A stretch of 64,000 nucleotides of DNA from Dyadobacter sp. LHD-138 (GTDB lineage: Bacteria > Bacteroidota > Bacteroidia > Cytophagales > Spirosomataceae), in the NCBI RefSeq assembly GCF_030929615.1, contig NZ_JAVFVU010000029.1, forward strand, positions 62,001 to 126,000, given 5' to 3'. The notes under the pieces were generated by a model. That model had not been told where the DNA came from. It saw only the letters and a program-made list of their open reading frames with translations, and ran no database searches. Numbering within the stretch: the first letter of the stretch is position 1; each line of letters opens with the position of its first letter. This document shows, one piece after another, positions 16,525 to 24,140 of the stretch. Position numbers and translations under genes: made by a program.

Positions 16525-18270
16525 TTATTTCGTAAATAATGCTTCCAACGCGGCAGCAAGATATACAAACGGTGCATTCCAGTTAATGGCAATTTCATTC
16601 GACGCATAGGAACAGTCTGCATCGACAAAAGATTCATCTGCAAATTTGTTAGGATAACCATCGCATTTATCCTGTTGCCCCGGATTAGGGCCGCCGGATA
16701 AAAGTCCGGGTACCGGCTCCGCAATACCATCAGCAACAGAAGGACGATGGTGTGGGTGCATGACCTGTTTTGACCCAAAACCAGTTAAAAACGAATAACC
16801 CGTCGCATTTCTACCAAGCAGGTAATCCAGATTGCCCAGCGCAGCATTCAAATATTTTTTGTCCTTCGTCAGTTTATATGCCTGTATCAATGCAACTCCC
16901 TGATTGGCAGCAACCGCAGAACTTCCCCACACGTAATCTCTGGCCGTTTTCCCCATAACCGTGTGGTAGGGCTGTGTATCCAGACCAGCAAGCAGATTAT
17001 CCGAAAAGTTGATCACGTTCTTTTTTATCGACCGCAGATATTGCTGATCTACCGGCCCCAGCTGGTTTTCATTTCTGATGATCGTGTAATAAGCCAACGC
17101 CTTCACCTGGCTCCACGACGGCAACGGCATTGGTTTATGGGTTTCAAAAGATAAATTTTTAAGATAATCCTCGTTTTTCGTGGTAACATACATTTCAGCC
17201 GCGGCCCAAATCCATTCATCGGTTCCGTCTTTGTCTTCATACCCACCCGTAACCACATCCGGATCCAGATTTTTATTCATTTCATTTTGATGATATTTCA
17301 GCGCAGGATTCCGCTTTGCCCAACCCCAGCCCTTTAATGCAGCGACTTTGCAAGAATCTGACAAACCGGGCAAGTCCTTTTCAAAATCCTTGAAAACCCG
17401 GCTTGCCTGTGCCATTACCGCCACAAAATCAAGTGCGGCAATCGTATTTTTTTGTACGACATAACGTGGACTTTTACAAGCATCGGGCATAACCATACCA
17501 TCAAACCGAGGATTCGTTAATTTATGATAAACCCCGCCATCATGCGGATCCTGCATGGTGAGCATCCAGCGAAGATTCCATAAGACCTCATCGAGCAGAT
17601 CAGGAATAGCATTCCCGCTCTCCGGAATATTGGTATTCAGCGTTTTGAAATAGGCTGGAAAATCTTCGTAAACAGAGAGCAATGTAGCCATCGTAATCCC
17701 CGAATTCACGATGTATTTATTGTAATCACCCGCATCATACCAGCCACGGGGTGAGCTGATCACCGTCATTTCCGGTCGTTCGGACGATGCAGCAGACGGA
17801 TGGATCAGAATTTTGTCATCAGGATGTCCGGCTGCACGCGCCCACTTCCCGGCAAATTTCTCCGGCAACGGAACGGAAGCCCGCTGATAATAATAACCGC
17901 GAATAGCCGCGACCGCGACGTTTTTATGCACCACAGGTTTTATCTCAAAAGGATACGAAGCACCGACGGATGCTACTTCAAGTACATAATTCCCGTTCTT
18001 TTGGAAAGAAGAAAAATCCGCAACGCGTCCCTCCTTGCCCGAATAATGGCTTTTACGGATCTCGCCCAATTTCCCTTTAAAAACAACCTTCTTTGATTTA
18101 AAGTCTTTTAACACGAATTCCTGTCCGCTGTTTCCCAAAACCACCGCCCTTTTTTCAGCCTGAGGATAAAACCCGATCTGATTCAAACGTATCGACTCCG
18201 ATGTAGATTGAGCAAAAGTCAGCCTGACAAGTAAAAGGAAAGCTATTGAACTGCAAAATGATTTCTTCAA
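16525..18270 (-). CDS. Glycoside hydrolase family 9 (endoglucanase-type)
   Basis: 581 residues. An N-terminal signal peptide (KKSFCSS... to TFA-Q) is followed by a CelD-type Ig-like domain (about residues 25-110) and a GH9 (alpha/alpha)6 barrel. The GWYDAGDYNKY motif supplies catalytic base D179/D182, HPHHRPS is the late conserved His segment, and NEIAINWNAP carries the acid E559. Such inverting enzymes cut beta-1,4-glucans in the periplasm or outside the cell. The start codon is TTG (18270): no ATG occurs in frame upstream and the signal peptide starts there. No PUL partner is adjacent; it is a stand-alone gene. Confidence 0.93.
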   Translation of the reverse strand: MKKSFCSSIAFLLLVRLTFAQSTSESIRLNQIGFYPQAEKRAVVLGNSGQEFVLKDFKSKKVVFKGKLGEIRKSHYSGKEGRVADFSSFQKNGNYVLEVASVGASYPFEIKPVVHKNVAVAAIRGYYYQRASVPLPEKFAGKWARAAGHPDDKILIHPSAASSERPEMTVISSPRGWYDAGDYNKYIVNSGITMATLLSVYEDFPAYFKTLNTNIPESGNAIPDLLDEVLWNLRWMLTMQDPHDGGVYHKLTNPRFDGMVMPDACKSPRYVVQKNTIAALDFVAVMAQASRVFKDFEKDLPGLSDSCKVAALKGWGWAKRNPALKYHQNEMNKNLDPDVVTGGYEDKDGTDEWIWAAAEMYVTTKNEDYLKNLSFETHKPMPLPSWSQVKALAYYTIIRNENQLGPVDQQYLRSIKKNVINFSDNLLAGLDTQPYHTVMGKTARDYVWGSSAVAANQGVALIQAYKLTKDKKYLNAALGNLDYLLGRNATGYSFLTGFGSKQVMHPHHRPSVADGIAEPVPGLLSGGPNPGQQDKCDGYPNKFADESFVDADCSYASNEIAINWNAPFVYLAAALEALFTK

Positions 18271-18319
18271 TATGATGGTGTTTAATCGTTCATAAACTTT
18301 CTGGCACCTCAGATTGTCC

Positions 18320-18685
18320 TTATTTCAAAGTCGTCTGATCACTTCCCGTAATAACGCTCCGGTGAAATTCGCCCCAGCGTCGTAACTCTTCAATCAAGGT
18401 GTTTAACGTCCTGCCGTGCTCAGTCACGGTGTATTCGATAACCACAGGTATGGAATCGTAGACTTTCCGCACAATCAAACGGTTTATTTCCAGCTCCTTT
18501 AACTCCTTGGACAACATGCGCGATGTCAGGTTGGGAATGGCTCCCTGGATTTCCATAAAGCGTTTACTCCCCAGCCCCATCGCAATCAGGATAGGAATTT
18601 TCCATTTTCCGCTCACGACGTCCAGGGCATCCCGCACGGGCAAAATTGTTTCCCGGCATTCGGGATGTTCGTTGTTTTTCAACAT
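18320..18685 (-). CDS. HxlR-family transcriptional regulator
   Basis: 121 residues. It has the HxlR winged-helix pattern: an N-terminal Cys in HPECRETI, then ALDVVSGKWKIPIL, RFMEIQGAIPNLTSRMLSKELKELE as the recognition region, and VEYTVTEHGRTL. In this family the N-terminal cysteine often senses electrophiles or oxidants. It is divergent from the pirin gene with a 185-bp shared upstream region, so it most likely controls pirin and itself. Confidence 0.92.
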   Translation of the reverse strand: MLKNNEHPECRETILPVRDALDVVSGKWKIPILIAMGLGSKRFMEIQGAIPNLTSRMLSKELKELEINRLIVRKVYDSIPVVIEYTVTEHGRTLNTLIEELRRWGEFHRSVITGSDQTTLK

Positions 18686-18714
18686 ACCACTTACATCAAG
18701 TATAGCCCTATACT

Positions 18715-18733
18715 ATTGTATATTACTTACAAT
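18715..18733. promoter_or_regulatory. Candidate operator in the HxlR/pirin intergenic region
   Basis: An inverted repeat of ATTGTA and TACAAT arms with a 7-base AT-rich spacer lies 30 bp upstream of the HxlR start, in the region shared with the pirin gene. The layout suits a winged-helix dimer, but the arms are short in an AT-rich region and chance is possible. Confidence 0.35.
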
Positions 18734-18870
18734 TATATAGTTATTATTCCGAAATTTGTATTGTCAATTTAGAACAGGACAATCAGGCTGTTTGTCCTCA
18801 TTGAACAAAGTAGGGTTATGAAAATCCATACTCATACTAAATCGACCTTAAAAGCTAAAACACAAAAAAT

Positions 18871-19722
18871 ATGAAAAGCAGGGAAATATCGAAAGTCGTC
18901 TTCGCACGGGAACATGCTATGGGAGAAATTACGGTAAAACAACCACTTCCATCACAAAAAGTGGATTATCTGGATCCGTTCGTGCTATTGCATCATGCAG
19001 AAAACGATGTACCAGAGGACCTGAATCTTAAACATTCCGGCGTGGGGCCGCACCCACACCGTGGGTTTGCTCCTGTTACCTTTGTTTTCGAGGGTGGTGT
19101 ATATCACCAGGACAGCCGTGGAAATACCGGGACTGTCTTCACAGGAGGCGTGCAGTGGATGCATGCCGGTATGGGAATCATTCATAGCGAACGACCATCG
19201 GTCAGCGGGCATCAGGAATTTATCCAGATGTGGATTAATTCGCCTGCGAAAAATAAAATGGACCAGCCCACTTATTATCCTTTGACAGCTGAAAATACGC
19301 CACAGGTTTGGAGTGATGATAAAAAAATACGGTTATCGGCGGTAAGCGGGAATATTTTGGGAACAAAAGGCCCAATCCCAACATTAAGTCCGATCAATTC
19401 GGCGATGATCTGGGGTGAAAAAGACGGGAAAGTTTTCATTCCTTTTGAAGCCAGCCACAATGCTTTTATCTATGTGCTGACGGGGAAGGTAAAAATCGGA
19501 GACCAGGAAATATCCGCTCAAAATATGATTATTCCGGACCATAACGGCGAAGGCATTCAGCTGGAAATACTGGAAGATACCAAAGCACTTTTCATGAGTG
19601 GCGAGCCCATTGGCGAAGCCATTATCGCGCAGGGACCTTTTGTCGTTAACCAGGAAATCCAGATCGTAGAAGCTTATCGCGACTACCGGATGGGTAAAAT
19701 GGGTATTTTGATTGAAGATTAG
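18871..19722 (+). CDS. Pirin-family bicupin protein
   Basis: 283 residues. The N-terminal cupin has the metal-site pattern HPHRGFAPVTFVFEGG, then HAGMGIIHSE, which together supply the His and Glu ligands of pirins. A C-terminal cupin half follows. Bacterial pirins act as quercetin dioxygenase-like enzymes or redox-linked regulators; which applies here is unknown. Cytoplasmic. It is divergent from an HxlR regulator, a common pairing that suggests induction by electrophilic or redox stress. Confidence 0.93.
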   Translation: MKSREISKVVFAREHAMGEITVKQPLPSQKVDYLDPFVLLHHAENDVPEDLNLKHSGVGPHPHRGFAPVTFVFEGGVYHQDSRGNTGTVFTGGVQWMHAGMGIIHSERPSVSGHQEFIQMWINSPAKNKMDQPTYYPLTAENTPQVWSDDKKIRLSAVSGNILGTKGPIPTLSPINSAMIWGEKDGKVFIPFEASHNAFIYVLTGKVKIGDQEISAQNMIIPDHNGEGIQLEILEDTKALFMSGEPIGEAIIAQGPFVVNQEIQIVEAYRDYRMGKMGILIED

Positions 19723-19753
19723 TCGTTAAGCTGTCTGTTTTCAGCATCAGCAA

Positions 19754-19826
19754 ATCGGCGGGATTATCCGGTTGCCCGTGATCAGCTTGGTACTGATCAC
19801 TGCATCAACCGGATAATTCCGCCGAT
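19754..19826. repeat. Nested long palindrome between convergent genes
   Basis: Outer arms of 21 bases (19754-19774 and 19806-19826) match with one G-T wobble. Inside them a second perfect 8-bp stem (19778-19785 with 19793-19800) forms the tip. It lies 31 bp after the pirin stop and 16 bp before the end of the convergent Dabb gene. It could be a shared terminator, although neither side has a strong T run. Confidence 0.75.
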
Positions 19827-19842
19827 CATATTTACTTACTAT

Positions 19843-20253
19843 CTAGACTTTTTTAGGCCCAACAGAGTCGTAAATAACGACTTTCTCCCACAAGTGCGCG
19901 TAATTATTTCTGAATTCGTCGTGAATCGGGTGCGTCTGATATAATTCCTCCTCGATGATATTATCGAAAATACACATCCAGGAAAAAGTATAATCTTTAA
20001 CAATCACAGAACGGCTCGTCGGTGCAGGCTTACCGATGTTCACATATTTTATTTGTGGAACTTTGGCCAGTTTTTTCAATCCTTCCAGCAACTTGGCTTC
20101 ATCCTGGGCATTGCTGGGATCTTTCAGATAAAAAAGGACGTGGTGTATAAAAACCTCTTTTATTCTTTCAGGCTCAGCAGCCAGGGGTGAAATCGAGACC
20201 AATGAAGCCAACCCCGCACTTTGCAAAAACTTACGTCTAGATGAATCTTCCAT
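19843..20253 (-). CDS. Dabb (A/B-barrel) domain protein with Tat-type signal
   Basis: 136 residues. The N-terminus SSRRKFLQSAG followed by a hydrophobic stretch is a Tat-like export signal, so the protein is probably folded before export. The mature part is a stress-responsive alpha/beta-barrel (Dabb) domain: FIHHVLFYLKD, KVPQIKYVNIGKPA, YTFSWMCIFDN and the closing HDEFRNNY segment. Dabb proteins form dimeric ferredoxin-like barrels and their role is often unknown. Single gene on the minus strand. Confidence 0.85.
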   Translation of the reverse strand: MEDSSRRKFLQSAGLASLVSISPLAAEPERIKEVFIHHVLFYLKDPSNAQDEAKLLEGLKKLAKVPQIKYVNIGKPAPTSRSVIVKDYTFSWMCIFDNIIEEELYQTHPIHDEFRNNYAHLWEKVVIYDSVGPKKV

Positions 20254-20373
20254 GATTTGGGTGTAAATGAATTATAATATTGTGAATAATTTCCAACTGT
20301 ACCTATTGTCACTTATTTACACGCGGATAACCATTGTACCCTCACAAATCTACAATTTTTCTAAAATTTACAA

Positions 20374-20919
20374 TCAGACGCCCGCCATCTTCACCAGCTC
20401 ATTAACCGTCTTCCAGTTCCTCGTCGTCGCCGTCACTTTCAGTTTCTTCTCGAAAAAATTGTTGTTGAGTTTTGTATTTCCATAACCAGTCGGACAAAAA
20501 AGATAAACGGCTTTCCCATCCACGATCCATTCATCCGGCAGGAACTGACCCGTTTCTTTTAACTTTTCAACCAAAGCTTTTTCCGGTTCCTCACCCAGAA
20601 AAGTAACGTGAAGTTTCAAAACATCTTCCTTTCGCGCCGTTAAAAACGGGTTCTGCTGCTGAATCCGAGTCAGTTCTTTTTCATCCAGAACAATGACGGG
20701 AACATCAAAGGAAAAAGTTTTTTGTATCGCGTCATGAATTTCTTCTTGCAGATTTTCGTCACTTCCCGATTTCACGCTGAACGCCACATTACCACTTTGT
20801 ATGTACGTTTTCACATTTTCAAAATGAAGGTCTTCAAACATTTTTTTGAGCTCCGTCATTTTGATCAGATTCCGGCCGCTCACGTTAATACCCCGTAAAA
20901 TTGCAATGCATGTTTTCAT
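20374..20919 (-). CDS. DUF1697-family protein
   Basis: 181 residues from the ATG at 20919, chosen because DUF1697 proteins begin with a short strand like CIAILRGINVSGRN; the frame extends to 20958. Conserved segments ELKKMFEDLHFENVKTYIQSGNV and KLNNNFFEKKLKVTATTRNWKTVNEL are typical. This cytoplasmic family has no established function. The gene stands alone between the Dabb and the beta-barrel genes. Confidence 0.9.
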   Translation of the reverse strand: MKTCIAILRGINVSGRNLIKMTELKKMFEDLHFENVKTYIQSGNVAFSVKSGSDENLQEEIHDAIQKTFSFDVPVIVLDEKELTRIQQQNPFLTARKEDVLKLHVTFLGEEPEKALVEKLKETGQFLPDEWIVDGKAVYLFCPTGYGNTKLNNNFFEKKLKVTATTRNWKTVNELVKMAGV

Positions 20920-21027
20920 AACCTGTTTCAAAATTTCAAGGAAAGTATAATGGCTCAAAACATGCCCGTCAGTTATCCTGTACCCGGTTGGTATTCACCG
21001 GGAAGAATCAAATCCAGTAAATAATTT

Positions 21028-21846
21028 CTAAAATCTGAAACCAAAATTAAAGGCAAATTCCCCCGTCACCTGCATGCCATCGTTGTAAGAACGGGAAGAC
21101 GAAATCCGCTGATCGAGATAACGCATACCCAGGCCGCCATTCAAACCAAGATTGATTTTCGGCGTGATCTGAAAATTCAGATAATTGTTGATGATCAGTC
21201 CCAGGCGAAAACTGTTTCTTTCAATCGAACTGTAATAGCCAGTCGTCCCGGTAGGCACATATTGACTGTCCCTGTCCTTGTTGAAACCCAACATGATGTT
21301 CGGTCCCACGGCATAGGTAACCTTCCGCTGCCCGAACGGATAAATTTTGACCCCGGGCGACACGTAAAAATTGGTATAATAATGATTGCTAAGGTCAATG
21401 CTGGAACTGTAAACATTGTACTCTTTAAAGATAAAGGCTACGGGTAAAATAATCCCTACATATTGGTTTTCCCCAATCAGTCGCTCATAGCTAAAACCGA
21501 GACCAGGGCCTGAATCTAATGCCTTAAAAGGTGAAATTGTTAAAATATTTCGGCCATAATCGGTACCATAACTGCGTTTGGCCGGCTCTTCTTTTTTCAC
21601 AGGCTCACGCTCGGAAATCATAAAAACCTCTCCGTTTCCGAATTCAATACGTTCCAGTTCAGCCTTGCGAATGACGAATTTGGCACTGTTCGGATCCTGG
21701 CTGGTTTGATACCGTATCTCCTTAACACCCACTTCCGTAACCTTTCCTTCGAGGATACGACCATTTCTTTTAATCAGTTTGTCCTGCGCATGCGCAGACA
21801 AGACAACGGTCAATAAAAATACCAGAGACAATAAACTCCTTTTCAT
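21028..21846 (-). CDS. Outer-membrane beta-barrel-like protein, function unknown
   Basis: 272 residues from the ATG at 21846, which opens a clear signal peptide (MKRSLLSLVFLLTVVLSAHA then QDK). Residues about 25-75 (KLIKRNGRILEGKVTEVG... and FGNGEVFMI) form a small beta domain seen at the start of several Bacteroidota exported proteins. From about residue 100 the sequence alternates as in an 8- to 10-strand barrel and ends in FAFNFGFRF, with the terminal aromatic residue usual for outer-membrane proteins. Substrate or partner is not evident. Confidence 0.75.
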   Translation of the reverse strand: MKRSLLSLVFLLTVVLSAHAQDKLIKRNGRILEGKVTEVGVKEIRYQTSQDPNSAKFVIRKAELERIEFGNGEVFMISEREPVKKEEPAKRSYGTDYGRNILTISPFKALDSGPGLGFSYERLIGENQYVGIILPVAFIFKEYNVYSSSIDLSNHYYTNFYVSPGVKIYPFGQRKVTYAVGPNIMLGFNKDRDSQYVPTGTTGYYSSIERNSFRLGLIINNYLNFQITPKINLGLNGGLGMRYLDQRISSSRSYNDGMQVTGEFAFNFGFRF

Positions 21847-22029
21847 GGTAGTTGGTTTTAGATGGCTAATGTTACGCAAAGCTATGAGAAATCGGTGACA
21901 TCGAAAATAAAACATAATGAACGATAAAAATCGTATCGCTGTTACCTATTCAACCTGAAAAGGTTCTTAATACTATTTCGGCTCTGTTTATACTTAAAGC
22001 TATACACATGGGCAGCTTAAAACAACCAA

Positions 22030-23172
22030 ATGACATTTCAAGAATTAGACCTCATTGAGCCTATTAGAAAGGCTCTGACAGAAGAAGGATACACCACTCC
22101 CACTCCAATCCAGGCAAAAGCGATCCCTATTATATTGCAACACAGAGATTTGCTGGGTTGTGCGCAAACAGGTACCGGAAAAACAGCGGCTTTCGCCATT
22201 CCGATGCTTCAGATATTAGAAGAAAAGGCAAAGAGCAGATACGAAAAAGGCCCGATCAGAGCACTTATTCTGACACCAACGCGTGAATTGGCTATCCAGA
22301 TCGGCGAAAGCTTTGCTGCCTATGGCCGTTTTACCAATATTACACATACCGTTATTTTTGGTGGTGTTGGTCAAAAACCACAAACCGATGCGTTGAAAAA
22401 AGGTGTTGATATTCTTATCGCCACACCAGGCCGCTTGTTAGACCTGATCAACCAGGGTTTTGTCCATTTAAAACAACTGGAAATTTTTGTTTTGGATGAA
22501 GCAGACCGTATGTTGGATATGGGTTTTGTGCATGATGTGAAAAAGATCCTGCGCTTGCTTCCTTCCAAACGCCAGTCGTTATTTTTCTCAGCAACGATGC
22601 CGCCTGTGATCATGACGCTTGCGGATACGATCCTGACCAATCCTGCAAAAGTTGAAGTAACACCCGTTTCTTCAACCGCAGATACGATTAAACAGTCCGT
22701 CTTTTTTGTTGACAAATCTGACAAAAACAGCTTGCTGCTCCACATTCTCAAAGACGACAACATTGCTACGGCACTTGTTTTCACGAGAACAAAACATGGT
22801 GCGGATAAAGTGGTGAAAGTGCTGCGTAAAGCAGGTGTGACATCGGAAGCCATCCATGGAAATAAGTCGCAGAATGCACGTCAGAATGCTTTGAAAAATT
22901 TCAAAAGCCAGGCAACACGTGTGCTCGTTGCCACGGATATCGCAGCCCGCGGTATTGATGTGGATGACCTGACACACGTAATCAACTACGAAATTCCGAA
23001 TATTCCTGAAACTTATGTGCACCGTATCGGTCGTACGGGCCGTGCAGGAGCAAAAGGAACGGCTTTTTCTTTCTGTGATTTAGATGAAAAAGCATACCTG
23101 AAAGATATTCATAAATTGATCGCCAAAAACATTCCGGTTGTGAAGGATCATCCTTATTCCAACGGACGGTAA
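22030..23172 (+). CDS. DEAD-box RNA helicase, RhlE-like
   Basis: 380 residues containing all helicase motifs: Q motif in PTPIQAKAIP, motif I AQTGTGKT, PTREL, TPGRLLD, motif II DEAD, SAT, then FTRTKHGAD, ARGIDVDDLTHVINYEIP and HRIGRTGRAG. It unwinds short RNA duplexes using ATP, for ribosome assembly or RNA turnover. The basic C-terminal tail common in RhlE is nearly absent: the protein stops about 20 residues after the core. A rhodanese gene follows after 18 bp, probably on the same transcript. Confidence 0.94.
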   Translation: MTFQELDLIEPIRKALTEEGYTTPTPIQAKAIPIILQHRDLLGCAQTGTGKTAAFAIPMLQILEEKAKSRYEKGPIRALILTPTRELAIQIGESFAAYGRFTNITHTVIFGGVGQKPQTDALKKGVDILIATPGRLLDLINQGFVHLKQLEIFVLDEADRMLDMGFVHDVKKILRLLPSKRQSLFFSATMPPVIMTLADTILTNPAKVEVTPVSSTADTIKQSVFFVDKSDKNSLLLHILKDDNIATALVFTRTKHGADKVVKVLRKAGVTSEAIHGNKSQNARQNALKNFKSQATRVLVATDIAARGIDVDDLTHVINYEIPNIPETYVHRIGRTGRAGAKGTAFSFCDLDEKAYLKDIHKLIAKNIPVVKDHPYSNGR

Positions 23173-23190
23173 TTTCAGTTGAATTGACTT

Positions 23191-23496
23191 ATGTACAAAA
23201 ATACATATACCGATATCAGCCTGACCCAAATGAATGAACTTCGTCAGCAATCCGATTCTGTGGTGGTTGATGTGCGTGAAACCTGGGAATTTGAGGAATT
23301 TAATGAAGGTGGAATCAATATTCCCCTGGCAGAAATAAGACAGCAGAGAGAGCTGCTGTCACCTTTTAAAAACATTATTGTGCTTTGCACAAATGGTGTG
23401 CGAAGCAAGGTCGCCGCACTGGATTTTTGCAGAGTGCCTGAGTGGAATGAAAAGAAGATCTTCCATTTGCACGGCGGAATTCTGGAAACTGAGTAG
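23191..23496 (+). CDS. Rhodanese-like domain protein
   Basis: 101 residues, a single rhodanese domain: VVVDVRETWEFEEFNEGGINIPL, then the active-site loop VLCTNGVRSKVAA with the sulfur-carrying Cys, and HLHGGI near the end. Single-domain rhodaneses transfer or carry sulfane sulfur in the cytoplasm. It is 18 bp downstream of the helicase and is followed by a terminator, so the two form a short operon; a functional link is not obvious. Confidence 0.9.
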   Translation: MYKNTYTDISLTQMNELRQQSDSVVVDVRETWEFEEFNEGGINIPLAEIRQQRELLSPFKNIIVLCTNGVRSKVAALDFCRVPEWNEKKIFHLHGGILETE

Positions 23497-23515
23497 CGGC
23501 TTGTTTGTGTCGTAC

Positions 23516-23561
23516 AAAAAGCGAAAAGGCTGTCCTTTCGGGGCAGTCTTTTCACTTTTTT
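23516..23561. terminator. Terminator after the helicase-rhodanese operon
   Basis: A stem of about 20 bp with a few mismatches (23516-23535 against 23540-23559), a 4-base loop and a six-T run. It also lies just downstream of the minus-strand receptor remnant. Confidence 0.8.
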
Positions 23562-23575
23562 AAGTTTTACCCGTA

Positions 23576-24030
23576 TTAATTAAAGATATAACGAACACCA
23601 ATCTGTGCCTGCCAAACGTCGTTGATTGTCTGTGATTTCACAAACGAGTCCGTCATCAAAACAGGGACATTGTTCACCACCTAGTACCCCATCCGGTAAC
23701 TTGGCACACCGTCTGTAACGCCTGCAAAGTTCAGGGCATTAGAAGTCGTTGCATTGGTAGAACCCGTTGCAAGGCTTGCAACACCCCATTTGCTATGGAT
23801 CAGGTTACCAATATTAAAAATATCGGTCCTTAAAAGGATGATATTTTTTTTGTTTTTGGTCCCTACTTTTACGTAAAAATCCTGCTCCACTGTAAAGTCA
23901 AAACGTGTCAGCCAGGGGTATGCCGCCGCATTGCGTTCTGCAAACTTCCCTCTGCGTTTCGACAGGTATGGATTGTTGTCGATAAACTTTTCCAGATCTG
24001 CAAAAACTTCATATTTCTTTTCAATAGCAT
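23576..24030 (-). pseudogene. Remnant of an Oar-like TonB receptor (start region joined to C-terminus)
   Basis: Read on the minus strand, bases about 24020-23684 encode a C-terminal barrel segment (LSKRRGKFAERNAAAYPWL, FDFTVEQDFYV, TDIFNIGNLIHSKWGV) that parallels the end of the intact receptor next door. The frame is broken by a TAG at 23681 and then continues in frame for 34 codons to a natural receptor end (QAQIGVRYIFN, stop at 23576). Upstream, an ATG at 24030 is preceded by the same 11-base leader block (TTCGGGGATTT on the plus strand, 24036-24046) found before the intact gene's ATG. About 3 kb of the middle is missing and the frames do not join. It is best read as a deleted, dead paralogue. 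Confidence 0.8.
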
Positions 24031-24076
24031 AAATTTTCGGGGATTTAATTAATGGAGTTAGTGAACAAATCCTGAT

Positions 24077-24115
24077 AAAAAAGAAAGATCCGGGCCCTAA
24101 CAGACCCGGATCTTT
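24077..24115 (-). terminator. Terminator of the TonB receptor gene
   Basis: Read on the minus strand, an 11-bp perfect stem (24105-24115 with 24084-24094) is followed by a T run (24077-24082). It lies 26 bp after the receptor stop codon and separates it from the receptor remnant. Confidence 0.85.
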
Positions 24116-24140
24116 ACACAAAAAACTATTTCCTAAAAAC

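Noticed and set aside
20983..21002. CCCGGT/ACCGGG hairpin after the beta-barrel gene
   Set aside because: Six-base stem without a T run; could be chance.
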